The notes under the pieces were generated by a model. It had not been told where the DNA came from, did not search any database, and saw only the letters and a list, made by a program, of their open reading frames with translations. From Uranotaenia lowii (taxonomy: Eukaryota; Arthropoda; Insecta; Diptera; Culicidae), in contig NC_073692.1 of NCBI RefSeq assembly GCF_029784155.1, forward strand, positions 275,075,413-275,139,412: 64,000 nt of DNA. The letters are read 5' to 3'. Positions 21,858-32,149 of the stretch are shown here, one piece after another (positions within the stretch are counted from its first letter, which is position 1; each line of letters opens with the position of its first letter). The translations under genes were made by a program, and so were the position numbers.

Positions 21858-24725
21858 CTATATTATCAACAAAACTCGATTCAAGGCCGTTTTGAAAGCA
21901 GTCAATGAACTAGCCTGCCTCGTCGATAAAGGCAGGGAGTTCCAGCATGAAGCGCCGTAGATCAGGACACTTTTTCTTGATGTCGTAGTATGCTGTGGTA
22001 TAATAAAGCATTTGGCTCGATCATTTCTTCCACGTTGTAAATGGTTGAGGAGATATGTTGGCAGGCATTCGTTGTATCCTTGTCGCATAAAACAACATAT
22101 GCGTCTGTGATAGTAGTCCAGGAGATCGCAACCAAGGATACGTTTTCTGGCGACCTCTGTAGTTTCCCTCCGTCTCAGGCTGTACACAAATCTTGCGGCT
22201 GATTTGAAGCACCTAAGCAGTTGGTCTTTTCTGGCTGCTGATAAACCCGGAAAGTAAACTACATCGCAATACAGGAACATAGGGATGATGACAGCTTGGA
22301 CTAGCTTCAACCGAATCGGGACCGTGAGCACGGGTTGGAACTTCCGGAAAGTTCTGAGGGTTTGGAAAACTTTCGCTGATATCTCGTTCACAAGGTTGGC
22401 CCAATTTAGGTTGTGATCCATCGTAAGGCCCAGGTTTTTTACTTTTTCCGTAAGCTGAATAGGCTGGTTACAAAAAACTATGTTTTCTGATGGGCACACG
22501 GAGCCTACTTTGGTAAAAATTATTGCCTGGGTTTTGTTGGGATTCGGTGACAGAAAGTTCTTCCTACTCCATTGTTCGATTTTCCTCAGATCTAAATTAA
22601 TTCTCGCCACAAGTCGATCGATTTCAGACATAGGTCCATTCGTGTATATTTGTAGATCATCAGCATACAGCTGATAACTACAGTTCAATAAGGAAGGAAG
22701 GCTGTTTATATACAGGCTAAATAGTAGAGCACTTAGACATGAGCCTTGTGGTGTTCCATCCCTAAGTGGTAGTTCGTTTGAGATTTGATTGTTACAGCGC
22801 ACCACTTGACAACGGTCTGATAGAAAAGATGCTACCAAATCTATAGCAGGTATGGAAAACCCAAATTCCGAGCTTAGCTTTCCAGCTAACAACTGATGGT
22901 TGACACAGTTAAATGCCAAAGAAAAGTCAACTAGGACCATAACTGTGCATTGGCCATTATCAAGGTTATTCTGAATATCGTGTGTTACTTTTGCTAAAGC
23001 TGTCGTCGTGGAATAACCTTTGCGATATCCGGATTGATTGTCGGCAAGAAGGGGAGGGTTGTGTTGTGTGAGATACTCAGTAATTTGTGCTAGCAGAACC
23101 TTTTCAAGCAGCTTGGACATAGCAGGAAGAACACTGATGGGTCTGAAGTCTTTAGGACCTGTCGGGCAGTTGACTTTCGGGATGGGTGTAACAATAGCCT
23201 TTTTCCAAACAGTTGGAAATCTACTATTGGCTATAATGCTATTGAACAGATGGCATAGCACAGGTAGAATAAACGGACACAACATCTTGAGGAAATTTAC
23301 TGGAATGTCGTCTGAGCCGGTCGCATTAGATTGGATCTCGTAAAGCTTTTTGGAAATATCGTTAACGGATGTGCTTTGAAAGTAGAAATCACTGCTACCA
23401 TTGTTGTTATTTTCGTTGTCATCTGCATCGAGTGCATTAGTGTAGTTTGAGTACGATTGAGGTTGTGACTGAAGAGGAAGATGTCCGTTTGTAAAAAAGT
23501 TATTTAGAACGTTGGCATCGAAGTCTTGGCTAGGAGTAGTCGTCTTGGAATTGTTATGTATTCCTTCTCTTCGTAAGTTGCACCACAGTTTTTTGGGAGG
23601 CAAGTCGTTCGAAAAACATCTGTCGGCATATCGCTTCTTAGCCTTGGAGATCAAAGTTCTAACCCTGTCTCGTATTGTGATGTAATCTGTCCATTGAGGA
23701 TCTCCTTTGAACCGGTTGGGATTACGTACATAGAGCGAGTATGCTAGATCCCTAAGTGCAATAGTACGCTCTATCTCGCTGGTGATCCAGGGTGTGCGCT
23801 TATCACGGACATTAATAGTTCTTTCTGGAGCATGTGTGTTCAGAAGGGATTGGAGTTGGGTTGATAGATGTTCGGTTTTCTGATTTATATCGAGAGTATC
23901 AAAAAACGGTGCAAAATCGATTCTCTGGAAATCCAGGTGTAGCTGAACTAAATCAATTCTTTCTATGCTGCGCACTTTTATACTTTGTGGAGGAGGTTTA
24001 GGGACACGAATATCAGCGACAAAATATACAATTTCGTGGTCTGAGATGGAGTTGGCAGTGGCAGTCCTTGCTTTTAACACATGTTGCGGAGTGTCTGTGA
24101 TAAGCAGATCAATAGTAGTAGAACAATGTTCGGTTATTCTGGTAGGAGGGGTACGCAAAATGGTAAGGTTGAACGATGAGTGAATCCGGTTGAGTGCTAG
24201 TAAGTTTGGTGACGACTGCTGCGGCGCCACGTTGATGTTGAAGTCTCCCAAGATGTATATTCTATCGAAGTCGAAAGCAAGTAGATTCGACAAAAATTTC
24301 TCGTACGTTTGTGCAAAATGTGGGTTCGTCCCGCATGGATTATAGATGACAGCGACACAGATGTTCAGTAGATTAATTTTAGTTTGAACGGCTAAATATT
24401 CCAGTCTTTGATTCACAGGGATAGCAGGATCATGAACGGACCTAAGGATCGGTTTTGCTTTGATACCTTTTTTCACATAAAGCCCTATTCCTCCGTGTGA
24501 CCTCGTGCGTCTCTCATGTTTGTTAGGGAGTGAGTGACGGATGAAATTGTAGGATGGGATACGGATTGGGCCAACAGGTGATGATGGTTTCAGCATAGTT
24601 TCAGTTAATCCAAAAAAATGATACTGTTTTTTGTCGAGAAGCAACTTAATTCCATCAATATGTTTCTCTAGGCTTCGAACGTTCAGGTGACCAATACATA
24701 AATTAGATGAGTTAGAGTTAGACAT
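21858..24725 (-). CDS. CR1-like retrotransposon ORF2: endonuclease-reverse transcriptase (955 aa)
   Basis: An uninterrupted frame. The N-terminal APE-type endonuclease shows LNVRSL (metal-binding Asn, about residue 14), GLTETML, ILGDFNIN (about 159) and SISDHEIV (about 228). The reverse transcriptase follows: SDDIPVNFLK, FRPISVLPAMSKLLEKVL, SGYRKGYSTTTAL, motif A MVLVDFSLAFNCVNH with the catalytic Asp at about 596, GTPQGSCLSALLFSLYIN, and LYADDLQIY with the Asp pair at about 687. The C-terminus carries YGASCWNSLPLSTR. Such ORF2 proteins nick the target DNA and reverse-transcribe their own RNA. The length fits a full CR1/T1-type ORF2. Oddity: the usually conserved AFD of motif A reads AFN, a position next to, not at, the catalytic Asp. 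It lies 44 bases after ORF1. With no stops over 2.9 kb the copy looks young. Confidence 0.9.
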   Translation of the reverse strand: MSNSNSSNLCIGHLNVRSLEKHIDGIKLLLDKKQYHFFGLTETMLKPSSPVGPIRIPSYNFIRHSLPNKHERRTRSHGGIGLYVKKGIKAKPILRSVHDPAIPVNQRLEYLAVQTKINLLNICVAVIYNPCGTNPHFAQTYEKFLSNLLAFDFDRIYILGDFNINVAPQQSSPNLLALNRIHSSFNLTILRTPPTRITEHCSTTIDLLITDTPQHVLKARTATANSISDHEIVYFVADIRVPKPPPQSIKVRSIERIDLVQLHLDFQRIDFAPFFDTLDINQKTEHLSTQLQSLLNTHAPERTINVRDKRTPWITSEIERTIALRDLAYSLYVRNPNRFKGDPQWTDYITIRDRVRTLISKAKKRYADRCFSNDLPPKKLWCNLRREGIHNNSKTTTPSQDFDANVLNNFFTNGHLPLQSQPQSYSNYTNALDADDNENNNNGSSDFYFQSTSVNDISKKLYEIQSNATGSDDIPVNFLKMLCPFILPVLCHLFNSIIANSRFPTVWKKAIVTPIPKVNCPTGPKDFRPISVLPAMSKLLEKVLLAQITEYLTQHNPPLLADNQSGYRKGYSTTTALAKVTHDIQNNLDNGQCTVMVLVDFSLAFNCVNHQLLAGKLSSEFGFSIPAIDLVASFLSDRCQVVRCNNQISNELPLRDGTPQGSCLSALLFSLYINSLPSLLNCSYQLYADDLQIYTNGPMSEIDRLVARINLDLRKIEQWSRKNFLSPNPNKTQAIIFTKVGSVCPSENIVFCNQPIQLTEKVKNLGLTMDHNLNWANLVNEISAKVFQTLRTFRKFQPVLTVPIRLKLVQAVIIPMFLYCDVVYFPGLSAARKDQLLRCFKSAARFVYSLRRRETTEVARKRILGCDLLDYYHRRICCFMRQGYNECLPTYLLNHLQRGRNDRAKCFIIPQHTTTSRKSVLIYGASCWNSLPLSTRQASSLTAFKTALNRVLLII

Positions 24726-24769
24726 GATAGTAACTGGAAAAACTTCGACGGATAGTAGTGCGTTTTTAG

Positions 24770-25339
24770 CTATATTAGTGTAGAGTTTGATAGTTCAGCC
24801 TCTGCATCGTAGAAAACAGATGAATCGTTGCATTCTTTTTCTTGACGTGTCAGCTCCTGTAGATGTTCAATATTCTTGACTAAAATGTATTGATGTTGTT
24901 TTGGTAGGCGGATAGAAACTTTCCCGTTACGAATGAAGACAGATTCCACAAGTTTTTGATGTTTGAGTCGCAGAGCGAGATTACGGATACGAAAAACAGG
25001 AACGGACAAAACTTCATTTAGTGTAAATCGGTAATTGAGAGAAGTTTCTGGATCCAGGTTACAGAGTTTGCTATCCTTGAACATTTTATAATACTGTTGC
25101 AGTACTTTATTCCTCAGATGGCAGTCATCAAGAATGACAATTATCGTAGGAGAGAGAGAACGATCTGACCACTTTGAAGGTTTGACAGGAAGACGGAAAC
25201 AGTGGGTTACGTGTGACATCGCTTCGGGAATATTGAGGAGACTCAATACTTTAAAGATAATGTCTTTCAGGTTCTCATTCTCACGGAAGGGAATTTTGTT
25301 GATTGCGATTCGAAAATTGTTCAAGTCACGGGAGTACAT
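24770..25339 (-). CDS. CR1-like retrotransposon ORF1 (nucleic-acid-binding, FP-type), probably truncated
   Basis: A 189-aa frame directly upstream of the endonuclease-RT gene on the same strand. It opens with NNFRIAINKIPFRENENLKD, the 'N.(R/F)..GIP..E.E' segment common to ORF1 proteins that share a baculovirus FP25K/L1-ORF1p-like RNA-binding domain. It continues with a charged central part and ends KNGKVSIRLP-type beta strand then a Glu-rich tail. The coiled coil that normally precedes this domain is missing. In frame, nine codons upstream of the ATG there is a stop (about 25367). Either the copy is 5' truncated or degraded there, or a short ORF1 is normal for this family. ORF1 proteins coat the element RNA in the retrotransposition particle. 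Confidence 0.7.
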   Translation of the reverse strand: MYSRDLNNFRIAINKIPFRENENLKDIIFKVLSLLNIPEAMSHVTHCFRLPVKPSKWSDRSLSPTIIVILDDCHLRNKVLQQYYKMFKDSKLCNLDPETSLNYRFTLNEVLSVPVFRIRNLALRLKHQKLVESVFIRNGKVSIRLPKQHQYILVKNIEHLQELTRQEKECNDSSVFYDAEAELSNSTLI

Positions 25340-25369
25340 TTTGGCAATCTTAGCAGCAGATTCAATTTA

Positions 25370-26288
25370 ATTTGAAATACCGATCAAAATTAAGCTGTAC
25401 AATTCGAATACCGCGAAATTAGTTCGTATCAACAACCGTTACGAAATAGTAAAATATTCCAATGGCATACTCAGCCAAACGCCTCCAGCTGATGGCGCCA
25501 CGCTTCTTCAGGTTCTTATACCCCAGAAAGCTCCCACCATTTCACCCCGAAGTGCTAATAGCGCTGAGTTTCGCAAACCGATACACGAGAAAACAGGTTA
25601 ACCACGTTGAAATAATTCTGCACCACCAATCCCGAGCGCGTTCATAATTAGTCGCAATTCGGAATTTGATAATGATATGATTCGAGTTAGCTCCGTTCGG
25701 TACTTTTGTAGGCATTGACTGGCTAGAATGGCGGAAATCGAACGTACGTGGGACGCAATTGTTTCAACGTCAAGCTCTTAACAGTTGGTTCATGGGTGCT
25801 TGCTTATGTATCGCGCCGTCAATGAACTCCAGCTTTCCCGTTCCACCTGTAATTAGTTATGTCTCGGTGCGAATCAGGAACGGTATCGCTTTGGTTAAAT
25901 CGTTTGATGAAAACAAGCTAATTTATACCGATATTGCTCTTTTCCGTTAAGCATGTGTAATTGATTTTAAGAAATTATAACACGCTTTTGATATGTACAG
26001 TCTGAAGGATGGAATATATCGTTCCTTTTGAACTTGAAACGTGACAGGGATCAGCGGTAAGCGGTTGATATGAAAATGTTAGAAGTTTTGAAACAGGTAA
26101 CACATTAATAATAAGTTAAAATTTAAACATAAAGATATTCATTCAAAAACTCCTATCATTTTATCAAAAAGAATTGTTTCGATTCCAGTATGAATATATT
26201 TTTTTTTCCTTCTGCTTCTTTCTCTCTTAACAACATAACCAAAACATGTAAACACCTTGGAAAATTTTCGTTTCAACGTAATCTCTGT
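25370..26288. other. Possible 5' UTR of the CR1-like element, then spacer
   Basis: 25440-25870 is less AT-rich than its surroundings and may be the 5' untranslated region of the minus-strand element, but I cannot define its start. The rest is AT-rich with no gene. Confidence 0.35.
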
Positions 26289-27501
26289 TAGGGGAAAGTC
26301 GGGTAAGACGGACACAGCGGGTAAATGGACACTTTCAATGTCTCGGAAATTTCAATGTTTGGAAAAAATCTAATGATGGGTGTTTGGGATGGGATCGTAC
26401 CTTAGGTTGGTTCTGCGGTTCCGCGGGGTGGTACCTTCGGTGGACTGTATTGGACTTGGGTAAATACGGGATTCCAGGTTGGCTGACTAGGCGCTCTCTT
26501 GGCTGGGCGAAATTAAGAATTTCTCCGGTTGGGTTTGGGGCTTGCTCGCCTTCATTGGACGGGAATGTTTCCTCGGATTGGGTTTCCGGACACAAATAAC
26601 AACACTGATCTTACAAATGACAAACTATCACTCAAGGGGAAAACATTTATTGACTCTACTACGTATATTTAAACGAAAGGTTACATTTAGCGACTGTTCT
26701 TTACTGGTTCTAATTTTATTCTAATTTTAGAAAATGACTATTTTAAGCTACTGCCCTGATGATTGTATTGTTTTACATTTTTAGTGTTGAGTGTACGATA
26801 ATTATGGTGATTTTTTTTTGTTTCGATTAAAGTCGTTTTACCATTTTTATGGCATTCGCGACTTAAATAATTATGATGATGATATTATGTGTGTATGTAT
26901 GCATGTGAAGTGTGTGAGTTCTTCGAGCTATGGGCTCTCTTCATCCGACAGCATAGTTTAAGATTCAAAAGGTCGACAGGTCCTTGATGTACAGCATAAA
27001 CAATGGGAATATGTTTTCCTAGGTGCTTTAACACATTCAAGACCCTTTATTGATTAACAACAATATAAAATATTAAACAAATCAAACAAAAACTTTAAGG
27101 CTTCACCATTCGACATATTTTTCTGTACTCATAAAATAGTCCATAACTCGCATCATTTTCGGAAATTTCAAGCATTTTCAACGGTGAAATCTTTATAAGG
27201 CTTCTTATTGACCATCTGGAGGAAAACCATCGAATTTTGTTCGGAGGACTTGAGCATCAAACGTCTTGGAGAAAAAAGTTGCTAGGTCGGGTAAACGGAC
27301 ACCCAAGCTTTCAGAAGACCTTGGCAAAACAATCGTCTGTCAAAAAGTACTCAGTATCTCAAACAGGTCATACAAATTTCTAAGAATTGATCCCTGGTGA
27401 AAACAGCCCTATAAAGTACGGAATTACGAAAACCACACTGTTCCGTTACCAGATTCGGACCAGTCAGTTCCATTTTGGTTTAAAAACATTCTCAAATGAT
27501 G

Positions 27502-27694
27502 GAAAGAATTAGAGAAACATGAGGTATCAAAGAATGAAAGAACCTAAGATTCACCGGCAGAACTTGAACCTGAAAGCTCCGCTGATTGCAGGTTCAAGTC
27601 CTGCCGGTGAGCCAGTATCTTTTTCGAAAAATTCATGATATTTACGGCTTACGTTCTTTCGTTATTTGATACCTCATGTTTCTCTAATTCTTTC
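27502..27694. repeat. Hairpin with tRNA 3'-half-like arms
   Basis: The arms are inverted copies: GAAAGAATTAGAGAAACATG (27502) pairs with CATGTTTCTCTAATTCTTTC (ending 27694), and TCACCGGCAGAACTTGAACC (27551) pairs with GGTTCAAGTCCTGCCGGTGA (ending at about 27610). The inner right arm, with GGTTCAAGTCC, looks like a tRNA T arm plus acceptor 3' side. A tRNA fragment thus seems to have been captured and made palindromic inside the TIR element. Confidence 0.65.
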
Positions 27695-28039
27695 AATCTT
27701 CACGAAAATGTGATTATTTTCAGGTACAAAGTTGTACCAAGCGATTTCATAACATCAGTATTGATTCTCAAATGCTTATTTAACAAAAATATGTACTAGT
27801 ACAGCACTTTTTCGGCAGTATCTACCTTTTCTAAGCAGTGTCCATTTTACCCAACCATTTAAAAAAACTATTTTGCAAGTATGTTTTAAATTGCTATTAA
27901 AATAGTATTGATTAAGGAAATTTTCTAATGGCAATGGTTATTGTGATAGCATACAACCTAAACTCCCTATCTGACCGAAGACTGCGCTGAAAAAGGCAAA
28001 AACTGAGTTTCTATTTCGATTCTACCTTAGGGTGTCCAT

Positions 28040-28902
28040 TAGACCGCTGCAAAAAATGACTTTTTGCTCCCATATGTTTTTTCGATGCCTTTTGGGTCCC
28101 CTAGCATCAGTGTAAAATTTGAGATGATTTGGTTGATTCCTGAGTTAGCGCAACGCGTTTCAATTTTGTATGGAAATTTGTATGGAAGAAGAAATTTTTG
28201 CACATTAAATCATCAAGAAAGTTCAAATAAGCTTGAAATGAAGTCGGTCTTTAATTTTTAGTTTTGACTATTCTTAAGCTTCATTTTTTGCTTACATGAC
28301 AAGCAGCTGAGAATTTCATGGAAAAAGTTATAACAATTTCATAATAAAAAATCTAAATTCATTGAAATGTATTCAAAAATGGCAGACTTTGCTTGCTAGA
28401 GCTGTTAATAATTTCATGAAATGTTATGGCAAAGGTTATATAAATCAATAAATTCACTGGCAATGCAAAGCAGTTTTTTGAGATTTTTTATTTCCATCCT
28501 ACTGTTACACAGCTTTCAAACAAGCAGTCAAAAACGATATAATTAAAATAATAAATTTTGAAAACAAAAATTTTATATAACATTGAATATCTTTTCTGGG
28601 GTACAATTTAGGTTTGTGCTTTGTTCGCAAGAAATTTACTGCAAGAATCAAGGAACATTTTTCATCCAAAGTTATATTTTTTGGAACTTTCAGAAAATCT
28701 CTGGCGATTTTTGAATGAAAAAATTTGTTTTCCCATACAAATTTCCATACAAAATTAAAACTCGTTGCGCTAATTCAGGACTGGATGGATCGCTTAAAAA
28801 AAAAACATTGCTATTTCTGGCAGCAAAAACAACTAAAAAAAGTTATGGGAGGTGTAAAAATTTAAGAATTTCAAGTTTCCATACAAAGCTTGCAGCGGTC
28901 TA
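28040..28902. mobile_element. hAT-like MITE nested in the large TIR element
   Basis: The ends TAGACCGCTGCA and TGCAGCGGTCTA are perfect 12-bp inverted repeats. The outside is an exact 8-bp direct repeat GTGTCCAT (28032-28039 and 28903-28910), the hAT-size duplication. Inverted similarity extends about 180 bp inward, including GAGTTAGCGCAACGCGTTT against AATTAGCGCAACGAGTTTT and ATTTTGTATGGAAATTTGTA. The interior is AT-rich with no transposase. Confidence 0.8.
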
Positions 28903-28929
28903 GTGTCCATCATACCCGACTTTCCCCTA

Positions 28930-29160
28930 CATAACTGATTTAGACTAAATATGCAATTAGTTTTTTTTCCTAGCATTTCTTGTTTTCGAAAAAACTTTGG
29001 AAAAAGGGGTTAAAATGTTTTAAGTCAGTTTGTGCTTTTCACGTAGGATTACGTCTTACGGCAACACTATAGGGGTTCAATATGAAATTCGCGAATGAAT
29101 GTTCTGTTTAAAGGACATTCTTTCAACCGGACTTTCCGAATCGATAGTTTTTTGATGAAC
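28930..29160. other. Spacer
   Basis: Short AT-rich spacer between two TIR elements. I see nothing identifiable. Confidence 0.4.
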
Positions 29161-29164
29161 CACA

Positions 29165-29980
29165 TAAGACTGAGTCGATTTGGGGTCATTTTTGAATTTA
29201 TCAAACCCTGGGGTCTAAAAAGCTTTGTTTTGGTTCAAAACTCATCCATAATTTTTTGCAGAATTTTTAAGTAACGTTTACAAGAGAAATTTGAACTTTT
29301 TTGTGTGTATGGGAAAATTGAATATTTTGTACTGAAAAAACCACATCATTTTTGTTTCTTCTGTGGAACCAAACCAGCTAATGGTTTTGGTGCCAATTTA
29401 AAAATTCTCTCAAGGAAATTTTCTGCTGAACATCTTTGTAGAAGACTGTAACTTCGTATCTTATTAGGCAAAAAGTTATTATCGGTTTAACAGGGGTATT
29501 TTTTTGGCATTGAAAATCCTTAAATTCAATTGACATTCATAACTGCTGGGGCTTCGCGAATGATCCAAACAAATAAGTCATGCAATACCTCGCTAGGCAC
29601 CTAGCAGTGAAATCAATTGACTTTATAGTTTATCGATGCCAAAAGACATACCTATCTTAAACAGCTTATAACTTTTTTGCCTAAAAAGATACGATTTGGT
29701 CTTCGACAAAGTTGTTCAGCGGAAAATTTCCTTGAAAGAATTCATAAATTGGCACCAAAACTATTAGCTGGCTCGGTTACACAGAAGAAACAAAAATTAT
29801 GTTGATTTTTCAGTACAAAATATTCAATTTTCCCATACAAACAAAAAAGTTCAAATTTACTCATGTAAACGTTACTTAAAAATTCTGCAAAAATTCATGG
29901 ATGAGTTTTGAACCAATACGAAGCTTTTTAGACCCCAGGGTTTGAGAAATTCAAAAATTCCCCCAATCGACTCAGTCTAA
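29165..29980. mobile_element. Long-TIR (foldback-like) MITE, AGACTGAGTCGATT ends
   Basis: The arms at 29165-29500 and 29640-29980 are inverted copies for about 330 bp each. They share AGACTGAGTCGATT, CCCTGGGGTCTAAAAAGC, GTACTGAAAAA with CAATTTTCCCATACA, GGTGCCAATTTA and GATACGAA(G/A)TTACAG-type blocks. The loop is about 140 bp. I could not identify a confident target duplication. No coding potential. Confidence 0.75.
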
Positions 29981-30650
29981 TGCAACATATAACACATAAG
30001 ATATTGCAACACACACCACCCACAAGCTTTTAATGGCCCTTATTGATTAGCACGCGTTTGAAATTTGCGGCATTTGGATTTGATGGCAATCTCAAATCTC
30101 AAATTCTTTATAATAAGATTATAGTTTTTAGTTTTACTGCTATCCTTTTTTATTTTCCAGCCTTGAAATCTTTTTAATTTTTGTTCAAATCTCAAAGCTC
30201 TGAATTTCTTTAACCGGGCGGGATGAAATAATCAGTCATACTTTCTCATTTGAGTTGGTGCTCCTAAAAGGAACGTTTAACTTATCTGTGTAATATTTTC
30301 CAAAACCATTTTAAGGATTTGATCATAGCTGAGGAACCATCCAGGCGTGGCTTAAAATTTCCGTTCTAATCCATTTTGTGTGCATTAGGAATGCGTTTCT
30401 AACAAAATCCAATGATAAAATCAACATAAACAAAAAAACCAGCATGCTTAATGAAAGAAAAAATCACCAAATCTTTTTAAAGAAATCTTCAAACTTAAAA
30501 ACGAACACACACATATAGGATCTCAGTGAAACTTCATGTTTCTTTGAAGAGATCTGAATTCTACTTAAGACTAAGCGTACATCTTTCAAGGATATAATGG
30601 CTAGCATTTTACTAATGCTAAACACCACCAACCCACAGAAAGAGTACTAT
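29981..30650. other. AT-rich spacer, no gene
   Basis: I see nothing identifiable. Confidence 0.4.
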
Positions 30651-30654
30651 GTTT

Positions 30655-30724
30655 GCCGTGACCAAGACTTGATCTCATGACCTCTGGCTTAGAAGACTGG
30701 AATGCTATCCTCTAGGCCACGGTC
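30655..30724 (-). tRNA. tRNA-like sequence (pseudogene or SINE head)
   Basis: On the minus strand, A box TGGCCTAGAGG and B box GATCAAGTC match the pol III internal promoter consensus. A seven-pair stem GCCGTGG/TCACGGC can close the structure. The anticodon-loop region contains CTTCTAA, as in a TCT (Arg) tRNA, but the anticodon and T stems have mismatches. It is probably a tRNA pseudogene or tRNA-derived SINE. Confidence 0.5.
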
Positions 30725-31105
30725 GGCGGCTAACTTCCGTTCGTATTTTTCAACATTGAAACGCAGCTTCGCTAGAATTACTATAAAGAATTTTTGCAAA
30801 AGGCTTTGATTGGTATTTTAAATATTACAGTTTGAATAGAACGAGCGAAAAAAGTTAAATTTTCAAACACTACTGAATCACATATTTCAAAAACGCCATA
30901 TTTCGTCAGTTAAACATGCGATTGCTGGTCTATCTTTGATAGGCAGTGTTCGGCACAAAAACGCTAATCCGCTAATCGCTTGTTAGTCCGATAACTTTTT
31001 GTTAGCGGTTTAATTTTGCCGCTAAATTTTGATCGAGCTAGCGAATTAAAAAGTTCCGCTATTTTTTGGTTCCGCTAAATGAAGACCACTAACTTCCATT
31101 TACTA

Positions 31106-32149
31106 CCCAAGCAACCAGAATTCCCTTAAAAAGGTTCCATAGAAGCTTAATCAGCTCTCGTTTGTGTCTGAAGGGAATGCTAATCAGCCCAAAATTTAAG
31201 TTCTTAAAGCTACTTTCAAGTTCGTTTAGGTGGCTGTAGAGAACGCTATTCAGCTTCTAAGAGAATGTCAAGAAACTTCTACGCGCCGAAAAAAAAATCC
31301 GATTGACAGATTGCTCTGACAACCAGATGTCAGATTGCTAGGTTGCCGGTCTATCATGGTCTATCTCATTGGTTTTAATTATATATTGTTTTGATTACAA
31401 AAGCTGCTTACACGCCTAGGGAATTGAACCGCTGCTCTCTAGATTGCAATGAAACTCACCAGCCTCTCGACCAATCCAGCAATAGTTCATTGCCATTGTA
31501 ATAATTAGTATTTAAACTCAATATCATTTGAGATGAAGGAATAGGTTGGTCAATAGTTTGTTCCTTATGTCGTTTGAAGGACTTTTTCAGTACACAATAT
31601 GAATAATAACAATAATTCGCATCATCAAAAATTTATTCGAATATCTTAACATTTATAAGAAAAATTCGTAAAAATCTTTAATTCCATTTGTAAATATCAG
31701 TACAGATATAAACAAAACAAATACCATGACATGAAATTGACAGACATTTTTGACATGTCGCTTAGAAATCCCATATAGGTTCTTTAAAACACCTTCAAGT
31801 ATCTTAATGGTGCGTTCTAGGATGTTACGCGAACGTTATCGACCTTCTTGAAAGACATTTTTGACATGTCGCTTAGAATTGCCATATAGGTTCTTCAAAA
31901 CACCTTCAAGTATCTTAATGGTACGTTTTAGAATGTAACGCGAACGTTATCGACCTTCTTGAAAGTAGTTCCATTAAATGCGCTTAGAAGTTCCGTTATC
32001 GATAGTTTATCCTTTCAAAGGGCGATAGAAGTTCCTGAGTAACTTTTACGCGACAAGAGTCACCTGAAGTTCCCGTTAAACATTTTTTCAGCCAAATGTG
32101 AACTTCGGAGTTCGGAGTTAAGTAAAAACGCGACTTTTGGTTGCTTGGG
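31106..32149. mobile_element. TA-flanked MITE nested in the hAT-like element, CCCAAGCAACCA ends
   Basis: CCCAAGCAACCAGAA at the left and, inward from the right, CCCAAGCAACCAAAAG. TA is duplicated at 31104-31105 and 32150-32151. The interior contains a tandem duplication (31742-31963). It splits the host element's GCTAAT-rich left portion from its right portion, so it inserted later. Confidence 0.78.
31742..31963 (+). repeat. 111-bp tandem duplication
   Basis: Units 31742-31852 and 31853-31963 both read AGACATTTTTGACATGTCGC, then CACCTTCAAGTATCTTAATGG, and end CGAACGTTATCGACCTTC. They differ at a handful of positions. Confidence 0.85.

Larger units (their letters stand above)
26291..28927. 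mobile_element. Large TA-flanked TIR element, GGGGAAAGTCGGGTA ends
   Basis: The left end GGGGAAAGTCGGGTAAGACG and the right end read inward GGGGAAAGTCGGGTATGATG form a 25-bp inverted repeat that runs on into GACAC. TA borders both sides (26289-26290, 28928-28929). A motif GGGTAAA(Y)GGACA recurs inside: 26319 and 27291 on the plus strand, 27841-27857 on the minus strand. A GC-rich block at 26380-26600 reads as a short open frame on both strands with no domain. The centre (27502-27694) is a hairpin, and a second element is inserted at 28040. No transposase, so it is non-autonomous. Confidence 0.78.

Noticed and set aside
22480..25370. Plus-strand frames across the CR1-like element (for example 23038-23343, 25134-25370)
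   Set aside because: Antisense shadows of the 955-aa and 189-aa minus-strand frames.
26335..26599. Overlapping plus and minus frames in the GC-rich block of the large TIR element as a transposase
   Set aside because: Too short, no DDE/DDD or HTH pattern, and Trp/Gly-rich on one strand against Pro-rich on the other, as expected from G-rich DNA.
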